NCBI RefSeq assembly: GCF_023094165.1
Contig: NZ_JALMDK010000013.1
Coordinates: forward strand, 124,001 to 188,000
DNA from: Crossiella sp. S99.2
Lineage (GTDB): Bacteria; Actinomycetota; Actinomycetes; Mycobacteriales; Pseudonocardiaceae
DNA: 64,000 nt
Reading direction: 5' to 3'
Shown here: piece after piece, positions 8,313 through 15,954 of the stretch
How the letters are laid out: every line of letters begins with the position of its first letter
Position numbering within the stretch: the first letter of the stretch is position 1
Position numbers and translations under genes: made by a program
The notes under the pieces: generated by a model
Told to the model about the DNA's origin: nothing
Seen by the model: the letters and a program-made list of their open reading frames with translations, nothing else
Databases searched by the model: none

Positions 8313-10745
8313 TCAGGCGGCCACGGCGGTCAACAGATCCACCCTGGCGGCGCGCCGGGCCGGCCAGATCGCGGCCAGCACGCCCGCGGTCACCAGACCG
8401 GCCAGAGTCAGGACGACCACCGTGACCGGGACCGTGACATCGGTCAGCGCCTGGCCGAGCATGGCGTGCTGCATCACCGCTCCGGAGCCGACACCCAGCA
8501 GGACACCCAGGACCGCGCCGAACAGGCAGATCACCACGCTCTCCCACCGGACGGCGGCCCGGAGTAATCGCTGGGTGGCGCCGACGGCGCGCAGTACGCC
8601 GAGTTCGCGCACCCGGGACAGCACCGCCAGTGCCAGGGTGTTGACCACGCCGAAGAGCGAGATCAGCACGGCCAGGGCGAACATGGCGTACATGATCACG
8701 AACGCCAGCCGCTGGGTCTCCTGGCCCTCGGCCACCAGGCCAGCCTGGTCACTGACGGTGACGTCCGGGCGGTCCGCGAACGCGGCGTGCACGGCGGTGC
8801 GGACCGCGGCCGGATCGGGGCCGGTGGCGTAGATCGTGGTGATCTTCTCCCGCAAGCCCGGCGGTGCCTGGGCCTGGTCGAAGTAGATGCTGGCCTGGAG
8901 TTCGGTGGCCTCGTACACGCCGGCGACGGTGCTGGCGATGGTCGCCCCATCCACGGTCATGGTGAACGGCTGGCCCAGTCGCAGGCCGAGCATGTCGGCC
9001 TGATTGCGGGAGACCAGCGCGCCCCGGCTCAGGTCGGCGACACCGGCGGTGACCTCCGGGGTGAGCACGGTGCCGAAGGCGGCCGGGTCGATGGCGGAGA
9101 CCCGGCGCTGGGTGGCACCGCCGGGGTAGGCGATGTCGGCGGTCACCTCGCGCACCGTGGACACCTTGGTCACCCCGGCAACCTTGTCCACTGTGGACAG
9201 ATCGGCCGGTGCCAGGACGGCGTCGCCGCGCTGGGCCGGGCGGATCACCGTGGTGCTGCTGGGCAGGGTGGCCCGGGTGGTGGAGGCGATCAGGTCGGCG
9301 AAGCTGGCGCTGAGCGTGGCGAAGGCGCACACCAGGGCCACGCCGATGGCGATCGCGGTGGCGGTGGCCGAGGTGCGCCGCGGGTCGCCGGCGGCGGTGC
9401 GGATGCCCAGCCGCAATGCGGGGCCGCCGAACCTGCTCAGTGGGCGCAGCACCAGCGTGGCCAGGGCCGGGGCCAGCAACAACATGCCCACCGCCGCGAG
9501 CACGGTGGCGCTCAGTGCGATGATCCTGGGCAGGAGGTCCACGCTGGGGTCCGCGGTGGCGACGACGGCCGCCACCGCGATGGCCAGCACCGCCAGGCCG
9601 GCCAGGGTGCGGGCACGGCGGGTGGCCTTGGGTGGGATCGGATCGGTGCGCAGCGCGGCCATCGGGGGCACCTTGGCGGCACGCCGGGCTGGGCCGTAGG
9701 CGGCGAGCACGGTGGTGCCGACGGCGACCGCGTAGCCGAGCAGGAGGGCCAGCGGGCCCACGGTGAACTCGATCCGCTCGTCCGGGCGGAGCAGCCGGAT
9801 GATCAGTGGACCGATGGCGATTCCGCTGATGGCGCCGAGGGTTCCGCCGACCACACCGAGCAGGGCGGCCTCCAGCACGACGGTCCGCCGGACCTGACCG
9901 CGGCGGGCGCCGACCGCACGCAGCAGGGCGAGCTGGCGGGTGCGCTGGGTGAGCAACATGCCGAAGGTGTTGGTGATGACGAACATGCCGACCATCAGTG
10001 CCACGAAGGCGAAGGGCAGCAACGTGATCCGCAGATCGGTGAGGGATTCGGCGCGTTCGGCCTCGACGGCCTCGGCCAGTTCCGCCCCGGTGCGCACCTG
10101 GCGGCCGGGTGCGGCGACCGCGGCCGGGGTGGCACCGGTCAGCTCGACGCGCTGGAAACCCTTGTCCAGCAGGCGTTCCGCCTCCGCCGGCCCGAAGGCG
10201 ACGGTCGGCTGGTCGCCCTCGCCGAGGGTGCGGTAGTCGTACAGTCCGACCACGGTGACGGGGGTCCATCGGCCACCGGTGAGCAGCACCCGGCTGCGGT
10301 CGTCCACATCGAGCCCGGCCAGTGCGGCCTCGGTCCGGTTGAGCGCGACCTCGCCCGGCGCCGCGGGCGGACGTCCGGCGGCCAGGGCGAAGCGGCCGGT
10401 GTTGTCCCAGCCGGTGCCGGTCTGAGCCAGGGGCGCGCGGGTCCGGACGAGTTTGCCGTCCGGGCCGGGCAGTCCGGCCTGACCGGTGCGCACCCCGATG
10501 GCGGTGACTCCGGGCAGCGCGGCCAGCCGGGCCAGTTCGGTCTCGGGCAACCGGGTGTCCGCACGGTCCGCCTGCACGGTCAGTCCGAGGCCGGTGCGAC
10601 CGGCCTGGCCGCTGAGCGTGGTCGCGATCGATTCGCTGACCACCCAGGCGCCCACCACCGCGGTGACGCCGAGGGTGATCGCGACCAGGGTCATCGCCAC
10701 GCGCGCCTTGTGCGCCAGCAGGTCGCGCAGCATTGTCCGCCACAT
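8313..10745 (-). CDS. ABC transporter permease, MacB/FtsX type (duplicated)
   Basis: This 810-residue membrane protein has two FtsX-type permease halves. There is an N-terminal helix with a long extracytoplasmic domain (about residues 40-250), a block of membrane helices (about 255-400), a central helix pair, a second extracytoplasmic domain, and final helices ending in VLAAIWPARRAARVDLLTAVAA. The arrangement is that of the actinobacterial lipoprotein or antimicrobial-peptide export permeases. Its ATG overlaps the stop of the ATPase gene as TGATG, so the subunits are translationally coupled. The neighbouring two-component system is a likely regulator. Function is probably efflux or envelope stress resistance (inference). 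Confidence 0.9.
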   Translation of the reverse strand: MWRTMLRDLLAHKARVAMTLVAITLGVTAVVGAWVVSESIATTLSGQAGRTGLGLTVQADRADTRLPETELARLAALPGVTAIGVRTGQAGLPGPDGKLVRTRAPLAQTGTGWDNTGRFALAAGRPPAAPGEVALNRTEAALAGLDVDDRSRVLLTGGRWTPVTVVGLYDYRTLGEGDQPTVAFGPAEAERLLDKGFQRVELTGATPAAVAAPGRQVRTGAELAEAVEAERAESLTDLRITLLPFAFVALMVGMFVITNTFGMLLTQRTRQLALLRAVGARRGQVRRTVVLEAALLGVVGGTLGAISGIAIGPLIIRLLRPDERIEFTVGPLALLLGYAVAVGTTVLAAYGPARRAAKVPPMAALRTDPIPPKATRRARTLAGLAVLAIAVAAVVATADPSVDLLPRIIALSATVLAAVGMLLLAPALATLVLRPLSRFGGPALRLGIRTAAGDPRRTSATATAIAIGVALVCAFATLSASFADLIASTTRATLPSSTTVIRPAQRGDAVLAPADLSTVDKVAGVTKVSTVREVTADIAYPGGATQRRVSAIDPAAFGTVLTPEVTAGVADLSRGALVSRNQADMLGLRLGQPFTMTVDGATIASTVAGVYEATELQASIYFDQAQAPPGLREKITTIYATGPDPAAVRTAVHAAFADRPDVTVSDQAGLVAEGQETQRLAFVIMYAMFALAVLISLFGVVNTLALAVLSRVRELGVLRAVGATQRLLRAAVRWESVVICLFGAVLGVLLGVGSGAVMQHAMLGQALTDVTVPVTVVVLTLAGLVTAGVLAAIWPARRAARVDLLTAVAA

Positions 10746-11479
10746 CAGGCGTTCACTCCTTCGAGGGATTTCATCCGGTCCAGCACCCGGTCGGCGGTCG
10801 GGTTGAGCAGTTCGCCGACCAGGCGGCCATCGGCCAGGAACAGCACGCGGTCGGCGTAGGCCGCGGCGGTGGGGTCGTGGGTCACCATGACGACGGTGCG
10901 GCCCAGTTCGTCGACGCCGCGACGCAGGAAAGCGAGCAGCTCAGCCGAACTGGCCGAGTCCAGCGCGCCGGTGGGCTCATCGGCGAAGACCACGTCGGGG
11001 TGGGTCACCAGGGCACGGGCGCAGGCCACCCGCTGCTGCTGTCCGCCGGAGAGCTGGTGTGGCCGGTGATCCAGCCGGTCGGCCAGGCCCACCGCGTCGA
11101 CCACGGCCTGCACCACCCCGGGGTCGGGGCGGCGGCCGGCCAGCGCGAAGGGCAGGGTGATGTTCTCCAGCGCGGTCAACGTGGGTAACAGGTTGTACGC
11201 CTGGAAGACGAAGCCGATCCGGTCCCGGCGCAGCACGGTCAGCTCGTCGTCGGAGAGTTCGGTCAGCTCGGTCTCACCAATCCACACCCGGCCGGCGCTG
11301 GGCCGGTCCAGTCCGGCAACACAGTGCATGAGGGTGGATTTGCCGGACCCGGACGGCCCCATGATCGCGGTGAATCGGCCGCGGTGCAGGTCCACATCGA
11401 CGCCGTCGAGCGCCCGCACGCCCGCTCCATAGGTCTTGGTCAGGCCGCTGGCTCGGACCGCGGTGGGGTGGTGTGTCAT
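10745..11479 (-). CDS. ABC transporter ATP-binding protein, MacB/LolD type
   Basis: A 244-residue ATPase with Walker A GPSGSGKST, signature LSGGQQQR, Walker B VVFADEPTGALD and the switch His in VVMVTHDPTAAAYADR. The EPTGALDS variant is typical of MacB/LolD/FtsE-like exporters that pair with FtsX-type permeases, which is the next gene. The start was placed at ATG 11479 (MTHHPTAVRASGLTKTYG); earlier in-frame starts would add about 90 non-homologous residues. It is divergent from the histidine kinase gene across about 166 bp that must hold both promoters. Confidence 0.93.
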   Translation of the reverse strand: MTHHPTAVRASGLTKTYGAGVRALDGVDVDLHRGRFTAIMGPSGSGKSTLMHCVAGLDRPSAGRVWIGETELTELSDDELTVLRRDRIGFVFQAYNLLPTLTALENITLPFALAGRRPDPGVVQAVVDAVGLADRLDHRPHQLSGGQQQRVACARALVTHPDVVFADEPTGALDSASSAELLAFLRRGVDELGRTVVMVTHDPTAAAYADRVLFLADGRLVGELLNPTADRVLDRMKSLEGVNA

Positions 11480-11645
11480 GGCGACCACGGTTCCGGAATC
11501 GAGGGCTGCGGGCATCGGAGCGTGGCCTGGACTTCGAGGTCCGACCGTGGTCTGGGCACAGGGCCGGAAAGGCTGTTCTGTCAGACCTGGGTATGACGGA
11601 CCTCGGGCCGATTGCAAGGCCGCGGACCTGTGGCAGGGTGAGGGA

Positions 11646-12761
11646 ATGGCCAGTGTGGACAGTGGTGCCAGGCGCATACACCTACCGTTGTTGGACGCCG
11701 TGGTGGCGGCGTTCATCATCGTGCTGTCCGCAACCCTCGCGCTCAACCGCAACTCGCTGCCGCACTACACCGGTCCGGCGTGGGTGGCCTGTGTTATAGC
11801 CGCCGGGCTGGGCCTGCCGGTGGCGGTGCGGCGGCGCTGGCCGCTGGGCGCGCTGGCGGCACTGATCCCGTTCTCGGCCGCGGCCGCCCTGCTGGACATC
11901 TCCTATCTGGGAATGGTGCCCGTGGGACTGGTCCTGTACACAGTCGCCGCGGTCGCACCGAACCGCTGGTCGTGGACCGGGTTGATCGTGGCCCTGGTGA
12001 TCACCTGCGGAGCGCTCATGTACAGCGGTGGACCGGTCCTGATCACGCTGCTGCTGAGCATCATGCTGTGGGCGCTGGGCCTTTCGAGCCGGTACCGGCA
12101 GCGGGACGAGGCCCGGCTGGCCGAGCAGCGCGAGCAGCGAGTGGTGCTGGGCGAGCGATTACGCATCGCGCGGGACCTGCACGACATCGTCGCGCACAGC
12201 ATGAGCCTGATCGCGGTCAAGGCAGGCGTGGCCAACCACCTCGCCGAGACCCGCCCAGGCGAGACCAGAGCGGCACTGGCGGTGATCGAGGCGACCAGCC
12301 GCGAGGCGCTGGAGGATCTGCGCCGGATGCTGGGTGTGCTGCGGGCGACGGATGGCACGGAGGCCGAACTCCGTCCGGTGCACGGACTTGGCGAGCTGAA
12401 CGGACTGGCACGCTGGGCCGAGACGGCCGGAGTGACGGTGGAACTGGATGTCGCGGAACTGGAGTTGCCGGAGGGAGTGCAGCAGGCGGTGTACCGGATC
12501 GTGCAGGAGGCGCTGACCAATGTGGTGCGGCATTCCGGTGCCGGGCACTGCCAGGTCCGGCTACACGGGGACGACACCGAGGTCGTGGTGGAGGTGACCG
12601 ATCCGGGTGGCCGGCGGACGCCGGGCGGACCGGGCGGCGGGCACGGGTTGGTCGGGATGCGGGAACGGGTTGCGGCGTATGGAGGGATCTTGAGCACGGG
12701 GCGGTTGCCGGGCGGAGGGTTTGGGGTGTGCGCACGGTTGCCGGTGGGTGCGACGGGATGA
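11646..12761 (+). CDS. Sensor histidine kinase, NarL/DesK type
   Basis: A 371-residue kinase. Residues 1-150 hold about four or five membrane helices. A short coiled region leads to the HisKA_3 dimerisation box RIARDLHDIVAHSMSLIAVK with the phospho-acceptor His. The C-terminus is an HATPase domain with an N-box (VQEALTNVVRHS) and a G-box (GGGHGLVGMRERV). ATG 11646 is preceded by GGGTGAGGG. The stop overlaps the ATG of the next ORF (ATGA). It is divergent from the ABC exporter, as in systems that sense cell-wall antibiotics and induce the exporter. The signal is unknown. Confidence 0.92.
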   Translation: MASVDSGARRIHLPLLDAVVAAFIIVLSATLALNRNSLPHYTGPAWVACVIAAGLGLPVAVRRRWPLGALAALIPFSAAAALLDISYLGMVPVGLVLYTVAAVAPNRWSWTGLIVALVITCGALMYSGGPVLITLLLSIMLWALGLSSRYRQRDEARLAEQREQRVVLGERLRIARDLHDIVAHSMSLIAVKAGVANHLAETRPGETRAALAVIEATSREALEDLRRMLGVLRATDGTEAELRPVHGLGELNGLARWAETAGVTVELDVAELELPEGVQQAVYRIVQEALTNVVRHSGAGHCQVRLHGDDTEVVVEVTDPGGRRTPGGPGGGHGLVGMRERVAAYGGILSTGRLPGGGFGVCARLPVGATG

Positions 12762-13357
12762 GCGGGCTGGGGTTCGAGCCGGGGTCGAACGTTGACCGGG
12801 CAAGGGGCACAGACGGTGCTTCGACCAGCCGAGCGGGCCACGGCAGGTCGGCGACCAGGTGGGTGGTCGATGGCAGGCAGGAAACCGGGGTTGGGCGGGT
12901 GATTGGTTGCTGGGCAACGGATTCAGGGTCGGCGGCGGCCGGTCGGCTGCTACGCGCGGAGCGTGCGACTGACGGTCGGGTGACGGCCGGTGGGCACGGC
13001 AGGACTGCGCGCGGACAGGTTGGCGGACGGGCGGTCACTGGACTCGCGGCGGCTGGCAGACGACCGGCGCATCGGTGGGTGCTGGGCGACAGCCGGGCGG
13101 CGGACTGTCGGGCGAGTGGCGACCCGCGAGTGCCGGTCCGACGGTCGAGGCGTGCTGGATCTGCGGCGGTGTGCCTGGATCCGGCGAGCAGGGCCGCTTC
13201 GGCTGGGCCGGAGACGAGTGGCGGATCGGCTGGGGCGCGCCGGATCCTGGCTGATCGGTCTGCGGCTGTGGGCGCGGCGCGGCTGGTGGTCCCGCTCGTG
13301 GCGGCTCGCAGGTGGCGGCTGGCCGGGTTCCTGGGCGGGGCTGGGAGTTGGCGGTGA
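12758..13357 (+). CDS. Orphan 199-codon ORF between kinase and regulator
   Basis: I do not recognise this protein. It is Gly/Ala/Arg-rich, with no signal peptide, clear domain or convincing membrane helix. Its start overlaps the kinase stop (ATGA) and its stop overlaps the regulator GTG start (GTGA), exactly the spacing expected of a translated, coupled gene. Against this, GC at third codon positions is clearly lower than in neighbours, and shifted frames are also open for long stretches. It may be a lineage-specific small protein, or spacer sequence in which an open frame is kept so that ribosomes reach the regulator. Confidence 0.35.
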   Translation: MSGLGFEPGSNVDRARGTDGASTSRAGHGRSATRWVVDGRQETGVGRVIGCWATDSGSAAAGRLLRAERATDGRVTAGGHGRTARGQVGGRAVTGLAAAGRRPAHRWVLGDSRAADCRASGDPRVPVRRSRRAGSAAVCLDPASRAASAGPETSGGSAGARRILADRSAAVGAARLVVPLVAARRWRLAGFLGGAGSWR

Positions 13358-14013
13358 GTGTTCGGGTTGTGATCGCGGATGATCAGGCGTTGGTGCGCGG
13401 GAGTTTTGCGATGCTCGTGGACTCGGCGCCGGGATTGGAGGTGGTTGGCGAGGCTGGAGATGGGGTCGCGGCGGTTGAGGTGGCGCGGCGGGAGAAGCCG
13501 GATCTGGTGTTGATGGACGTGCGGATGCCGGAGATGGACGGGATCGAGGCGACCCGGGTGTTGTGCTCGGGGCCGGAGCCGGTGCCTCGGGTACTGATCC
13601 TGACCACCTTCGATCTGGATTCCTACGTCTACGCGGCATTGCGGGCCGGGGCCAGTGGATTCCTGCTCAAGGACACTCCGCCCGCCGAACTGCTCAACGC
13701 CATCCAGGTGGTGGCGAGCGGGGAGGCGTTGCTGGCGCCCACTGTGACTCGGCGGTTGATCGGTGAATTCGCTCGGCGGCCGGAGCCCGCGCAATCACCA
13801 GCGCGGGAACTGGACGGGTTGACGGAACGGGAACGGGAGGTGTTGGCGTTGATCGCCCGCGGTCTGTCCAATGTGGAACTCAGCCAGAGCTTGCGGTTGA
13901 GTGTGGCCACGGTGAAGACGCACATTGGGCGGTTGCTGAGCAAGTTGCATGCGCGGGATCGGGCTCAGTTGGTGATCGTGGCGTACGAGACCGGGCTGGT
14001 CAGTCCACGATGA
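13354..14013 (+). CDS. Response regulator, NarL/LuxR family
   Basis: A 219-residue regulator. The receiver domain starts VRVVIADDQALVRG with the acidic pair DD; the phospho-acceptor is the Asp of LVLMDVRMPEMDG, and the switch residues are in LILTTFD and the Lys of LLKDTPP. The C-terminal LuxR helix-turn-helix reads LTEREREVLALIARGLSN, then VATVKTHIGRLLSKL. The start is GTG 13354 with GGGAG upstream. It is the likely partner of the kinase at 11646-12761 despite the 0.6-kb ORF between them. Its end overlaps the convergent SGNH hydrolase by 14 bp. Confidence 0.92.
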   Translation: MSVRVVIADDQALVRGSFAMLVDSAPGLEVVGEAGDGVAAVEVARREKPDLVLMDVRMPEMDGIEATRVLCSGPEPVPRVLILTTFDLDSYVYAALRAGASGFLLKDTPPAELLNAIQVVASGEALLAPTVTRRLIGEFARRPEPAQSPARELDGLTEREREVLALIARGLSNVELSQSLRLSVATVKTHIGRLLSKLHARDRAQLVIVAYETGLVSPR

Positions 14014-15406
14014 GCGGAAGGAGGACTGAACGGGCCAGGGCTTCGTGACCCTTTTGGTTGGCGTGGATGCCGTCGCCGCTGTCGTAGTCGGCGCGGATGG
14101 TGTTGGGATTGGCCGGGTCGCGCAGGACCTGGTCGAAGTCGATCACACTGTCACAGGCGCCCGCGCAGTTGCCACCGGCGCGGACGAAGTTGTTGACCTC
14201 GGCGCGGTACTGGTTCTGCTGGGGTGAGTAACCGGGACGTGGGGTGATCGGGACTACGTGGATCTTGAGGCCGGCGGCGCGGAGGCGGGTGAAGACCGCC
14301 CGGTAGCTATCCAGGATCTGGCCTGCCTGACACCCGAAGGCCAGATCGTTGGTGCCGTAGTAGTAGATCACCGCGGTGACGCCGTGCAGCGACAGGATGT
14401 CGCGGTCCAGCCGGGCCTGGGCATCCAGGCCGGCCAGCTGTGGTGGGGTCAGCGGGCAGGTGGCGGCACTGGTGGTGCCGCCGACGCCCGCGTTGGCCAC
14501 GGCGAGGCGTTCAGCGGGCGGCAGACTCTGGGTGCGGCGGGCCAGGTCGTCGGTCCAGCGGCGGTTGTTGCCGTTGGCGGTGCAGCCGGGGCCGCAGACC
14601 GTGCTGCCGTGACCGTCGACGACCGAACTGCCGTAGGCGACGACCGCACCGACGGCCTCGGTGGTGAGCACGTCCACCGCGCTGAGCAGGTAGGTGGAGC
14701 CGGTTTTCAGCGGGTACGCGGCGGGGTCGGCGACTCGGTTTCCGCTGCCCGCTGGGGTCAGGTAGTTGTCGCGCAGGGCGGCTTGGTGGCCGCCGGGGCG
14801 GGCTTGACCGCTGACGAACAGGCTTACCGCGACGTCGTCCTGAGGGCGGGTTGGCAGCGGGACCGGGTCGCTCCATGCCTCGCCGTGCGGCGGGATGGTG
14901 ACGGTGGGGCGGGTGTTGAAGCGGACGGGACGGGTGGTTCCTGGGGCTACCGCGCCCTGGCCCGCGCTGATTCCGGCCGCGGCGGCGTTGACGGTCAGCG
15001 GGGTGGTGCCGAACTCGTTCTGGACCCGGATGCGCAGAGCCCGGCCGCCCTGGCTGAGGTGGGTGATCATGCGGATGGACTGGTTGTCCAGGGTTTGCGG
15101 GGCCAGGGCGTGCTGGGACTGGGCCCAGGAGGTCAGCCAGCGAGGGGCGACCGGGGACGCCGCGGCGACGCCAGGAGCGGCGGGGACGGTCGCGGGGTCG
15201 CCGCTGGCGGCGAGGGCGGCGGCTGCGGCGGTGGCGGTGGCAGTGGCGGCGGTGGCGGTGGTAGCAGCGGTGTCGGTGGTAGCGGCGGTGGTGGCAGCAG
15301 CGGCAGGTACGGCGGGAGCGGCGGTGGCAGCGGTCGCGGTGGCGGGGGCGGAGGTCGCCGCGACCGCCAGCAACAGGGCTGTGGCCAGGACCGAGAGGCG
15401 GGGCAT
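14000..15406 (-). CDS. Secreted SGNH/GDSL hydrolase with Ala/Thr-rich linker
   Basis: A 468-residue secreted esterase. A signal peptide (residues 1-25) is followed by about 60 residues of nearly pure Ala/Thr/Pro, then the catalytic region. Block I is VVAYGSSVVDGHG with the nucleophile Ser. A GTND motif forms block III, and SGDGIHANQKGH supplies the Asp-His pair. The family includes lipases, acetyl esterases and rhamnogalacturonan esterases; the substrate cannot be told. The start overlaps the upstream gene's stop as TGATG. The low-complexity linker is encoded by a GC-rich triplet-repeat tract, probably length-variable. Confidence 0.88.
   Translation of the reverse strand: MPRLSVLATALLLAVAATSAPATATAATAAPAVPAAAATTAATTDTAATTATAATATATAAAAALAASGDPATVPAAPGVAAASPVAPRWLTSWAQSQHALAPQTLDNQSIRMITHLSQGGRALRIRVQNEFGTTPLTVNAAAAGISAGQGAVAPGTTRPVRFNTRPTVTIPPHGEAWSDPVPLPTRPQDDVAVSLFVSGQARPGGHQAALRDNYLTPAGSGNRVADPAAYPLKTGSTYLLSAVDVLTTEAVGAVVAYGSSVVDGHGSTVCGPGCTANGNNRRWTDDLARRTQSLPPAERLAVANAGVGGTTSAATCPLTPPQLAGLDAQARLDRDILSLHGVTAVIYYYGTNDLAFGCQAGQILDSYRAVFTRLRAAGLKIHVVPITPRPGYSPQQNQYRAEVNNFVRAGGNCAGACDSVIDFDQVLRDPANPNTIRADYDSGDGIHANQKGHEALARSVLLPLIVD
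15215..15360. repeat. GC-rich triplet-repeat tract in the SGNH hydrolase linker
   Basis: On the + strand this stretch is a run of imperfect ggt/ggc/agc/ggg triplets. Read on the minus strand it encodes the Ala/Thr-rich linker between signal peptide and catalytic domain. Because the unit is three bases, slippage would change linker length without breaking the frame. Confidence 0.7.
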
Positions 15407-15879
15407 CAGGCGCGTTCCAAGAAGAAATAGAAGTGGTCGCCGGTGGGGGCCAGGACCTGTTTGCCGTTCATGACGCCGAGCAGGGTGTGCTGGTCCACTC
15501 GTTTGAAGTGGTCGAAGATGGGTTGGCCGTCGTAGACCATGGTGGCGGTGACCTCGCCGCGGAACTCCACGTTCCACAGGCTCGCTTCGCCCTTGCCCGC
15601 CTCGATGTTCGAGTACAGCTCGCCGTGTTCGTCGCGGCAGAGCAGCGGCTTGGCGTCGGTCAGGGAATGGAACTCCTTGCCGTACCAGCCTGCCGCCGCC
15701 AGTTGGCCGTTGAGCGGGTGGCCGGTGACAAACTCATCGCCCCGCCAGCGGCCCAGGATCTCGGTGGCGGACACCGTCGGCAGCTCTGCCCACAGCTCGT
15801 CCAACTCCGCCGCGGTGACCTTGTCCTTGCGGTCCCGCAACTCCTGGAACCTGACCTGCGCCCGCTCGACGTTCGTCAT
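15406..15879 (-). CDS. GXWXG / DUF4334 domain protein
   Basis: A 157-residue protein with the GxWxG motif (ILGRWRGDEF, about residues 42-51) followed by the DUF4334 half (LYSNIEAGKGEASLWNVEFRG, then MVYDGQPIFDHFKRVD and GDHFYFFLER). The pair of domains occurs as a small stand-alone protein across actinomycetes; the biochemical role is not established. There is no signal peptide. ATG 15879 has GAGAGG upstream. Its TGA overlaps the ATG of the secreted SGNH hydrolase, so the two are co-translated. Confidence 0.8.
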   Translation of the reverse strand: MTNVERAQVRFQELRDRKDKVTAAELDELWAELPTVSATEILGRWRGDEFVTGHPLNGQLAAAGWYGKEFHSLTDAKPLLCRDEHGELYSNIEAGKGEASLWNVEFRGEVTATMVYDGQPIFDHFKRVDQHTLLGVMNGKQVLAPTGDHFYFFLERA

Positions 15880-15954
15880 CCCGACCTCTCCGGTTGAGCG
15901 TCCACGATCGTGCCATTCGACCATGATGATCTTGCGGTGTGAATATCATGCGGA

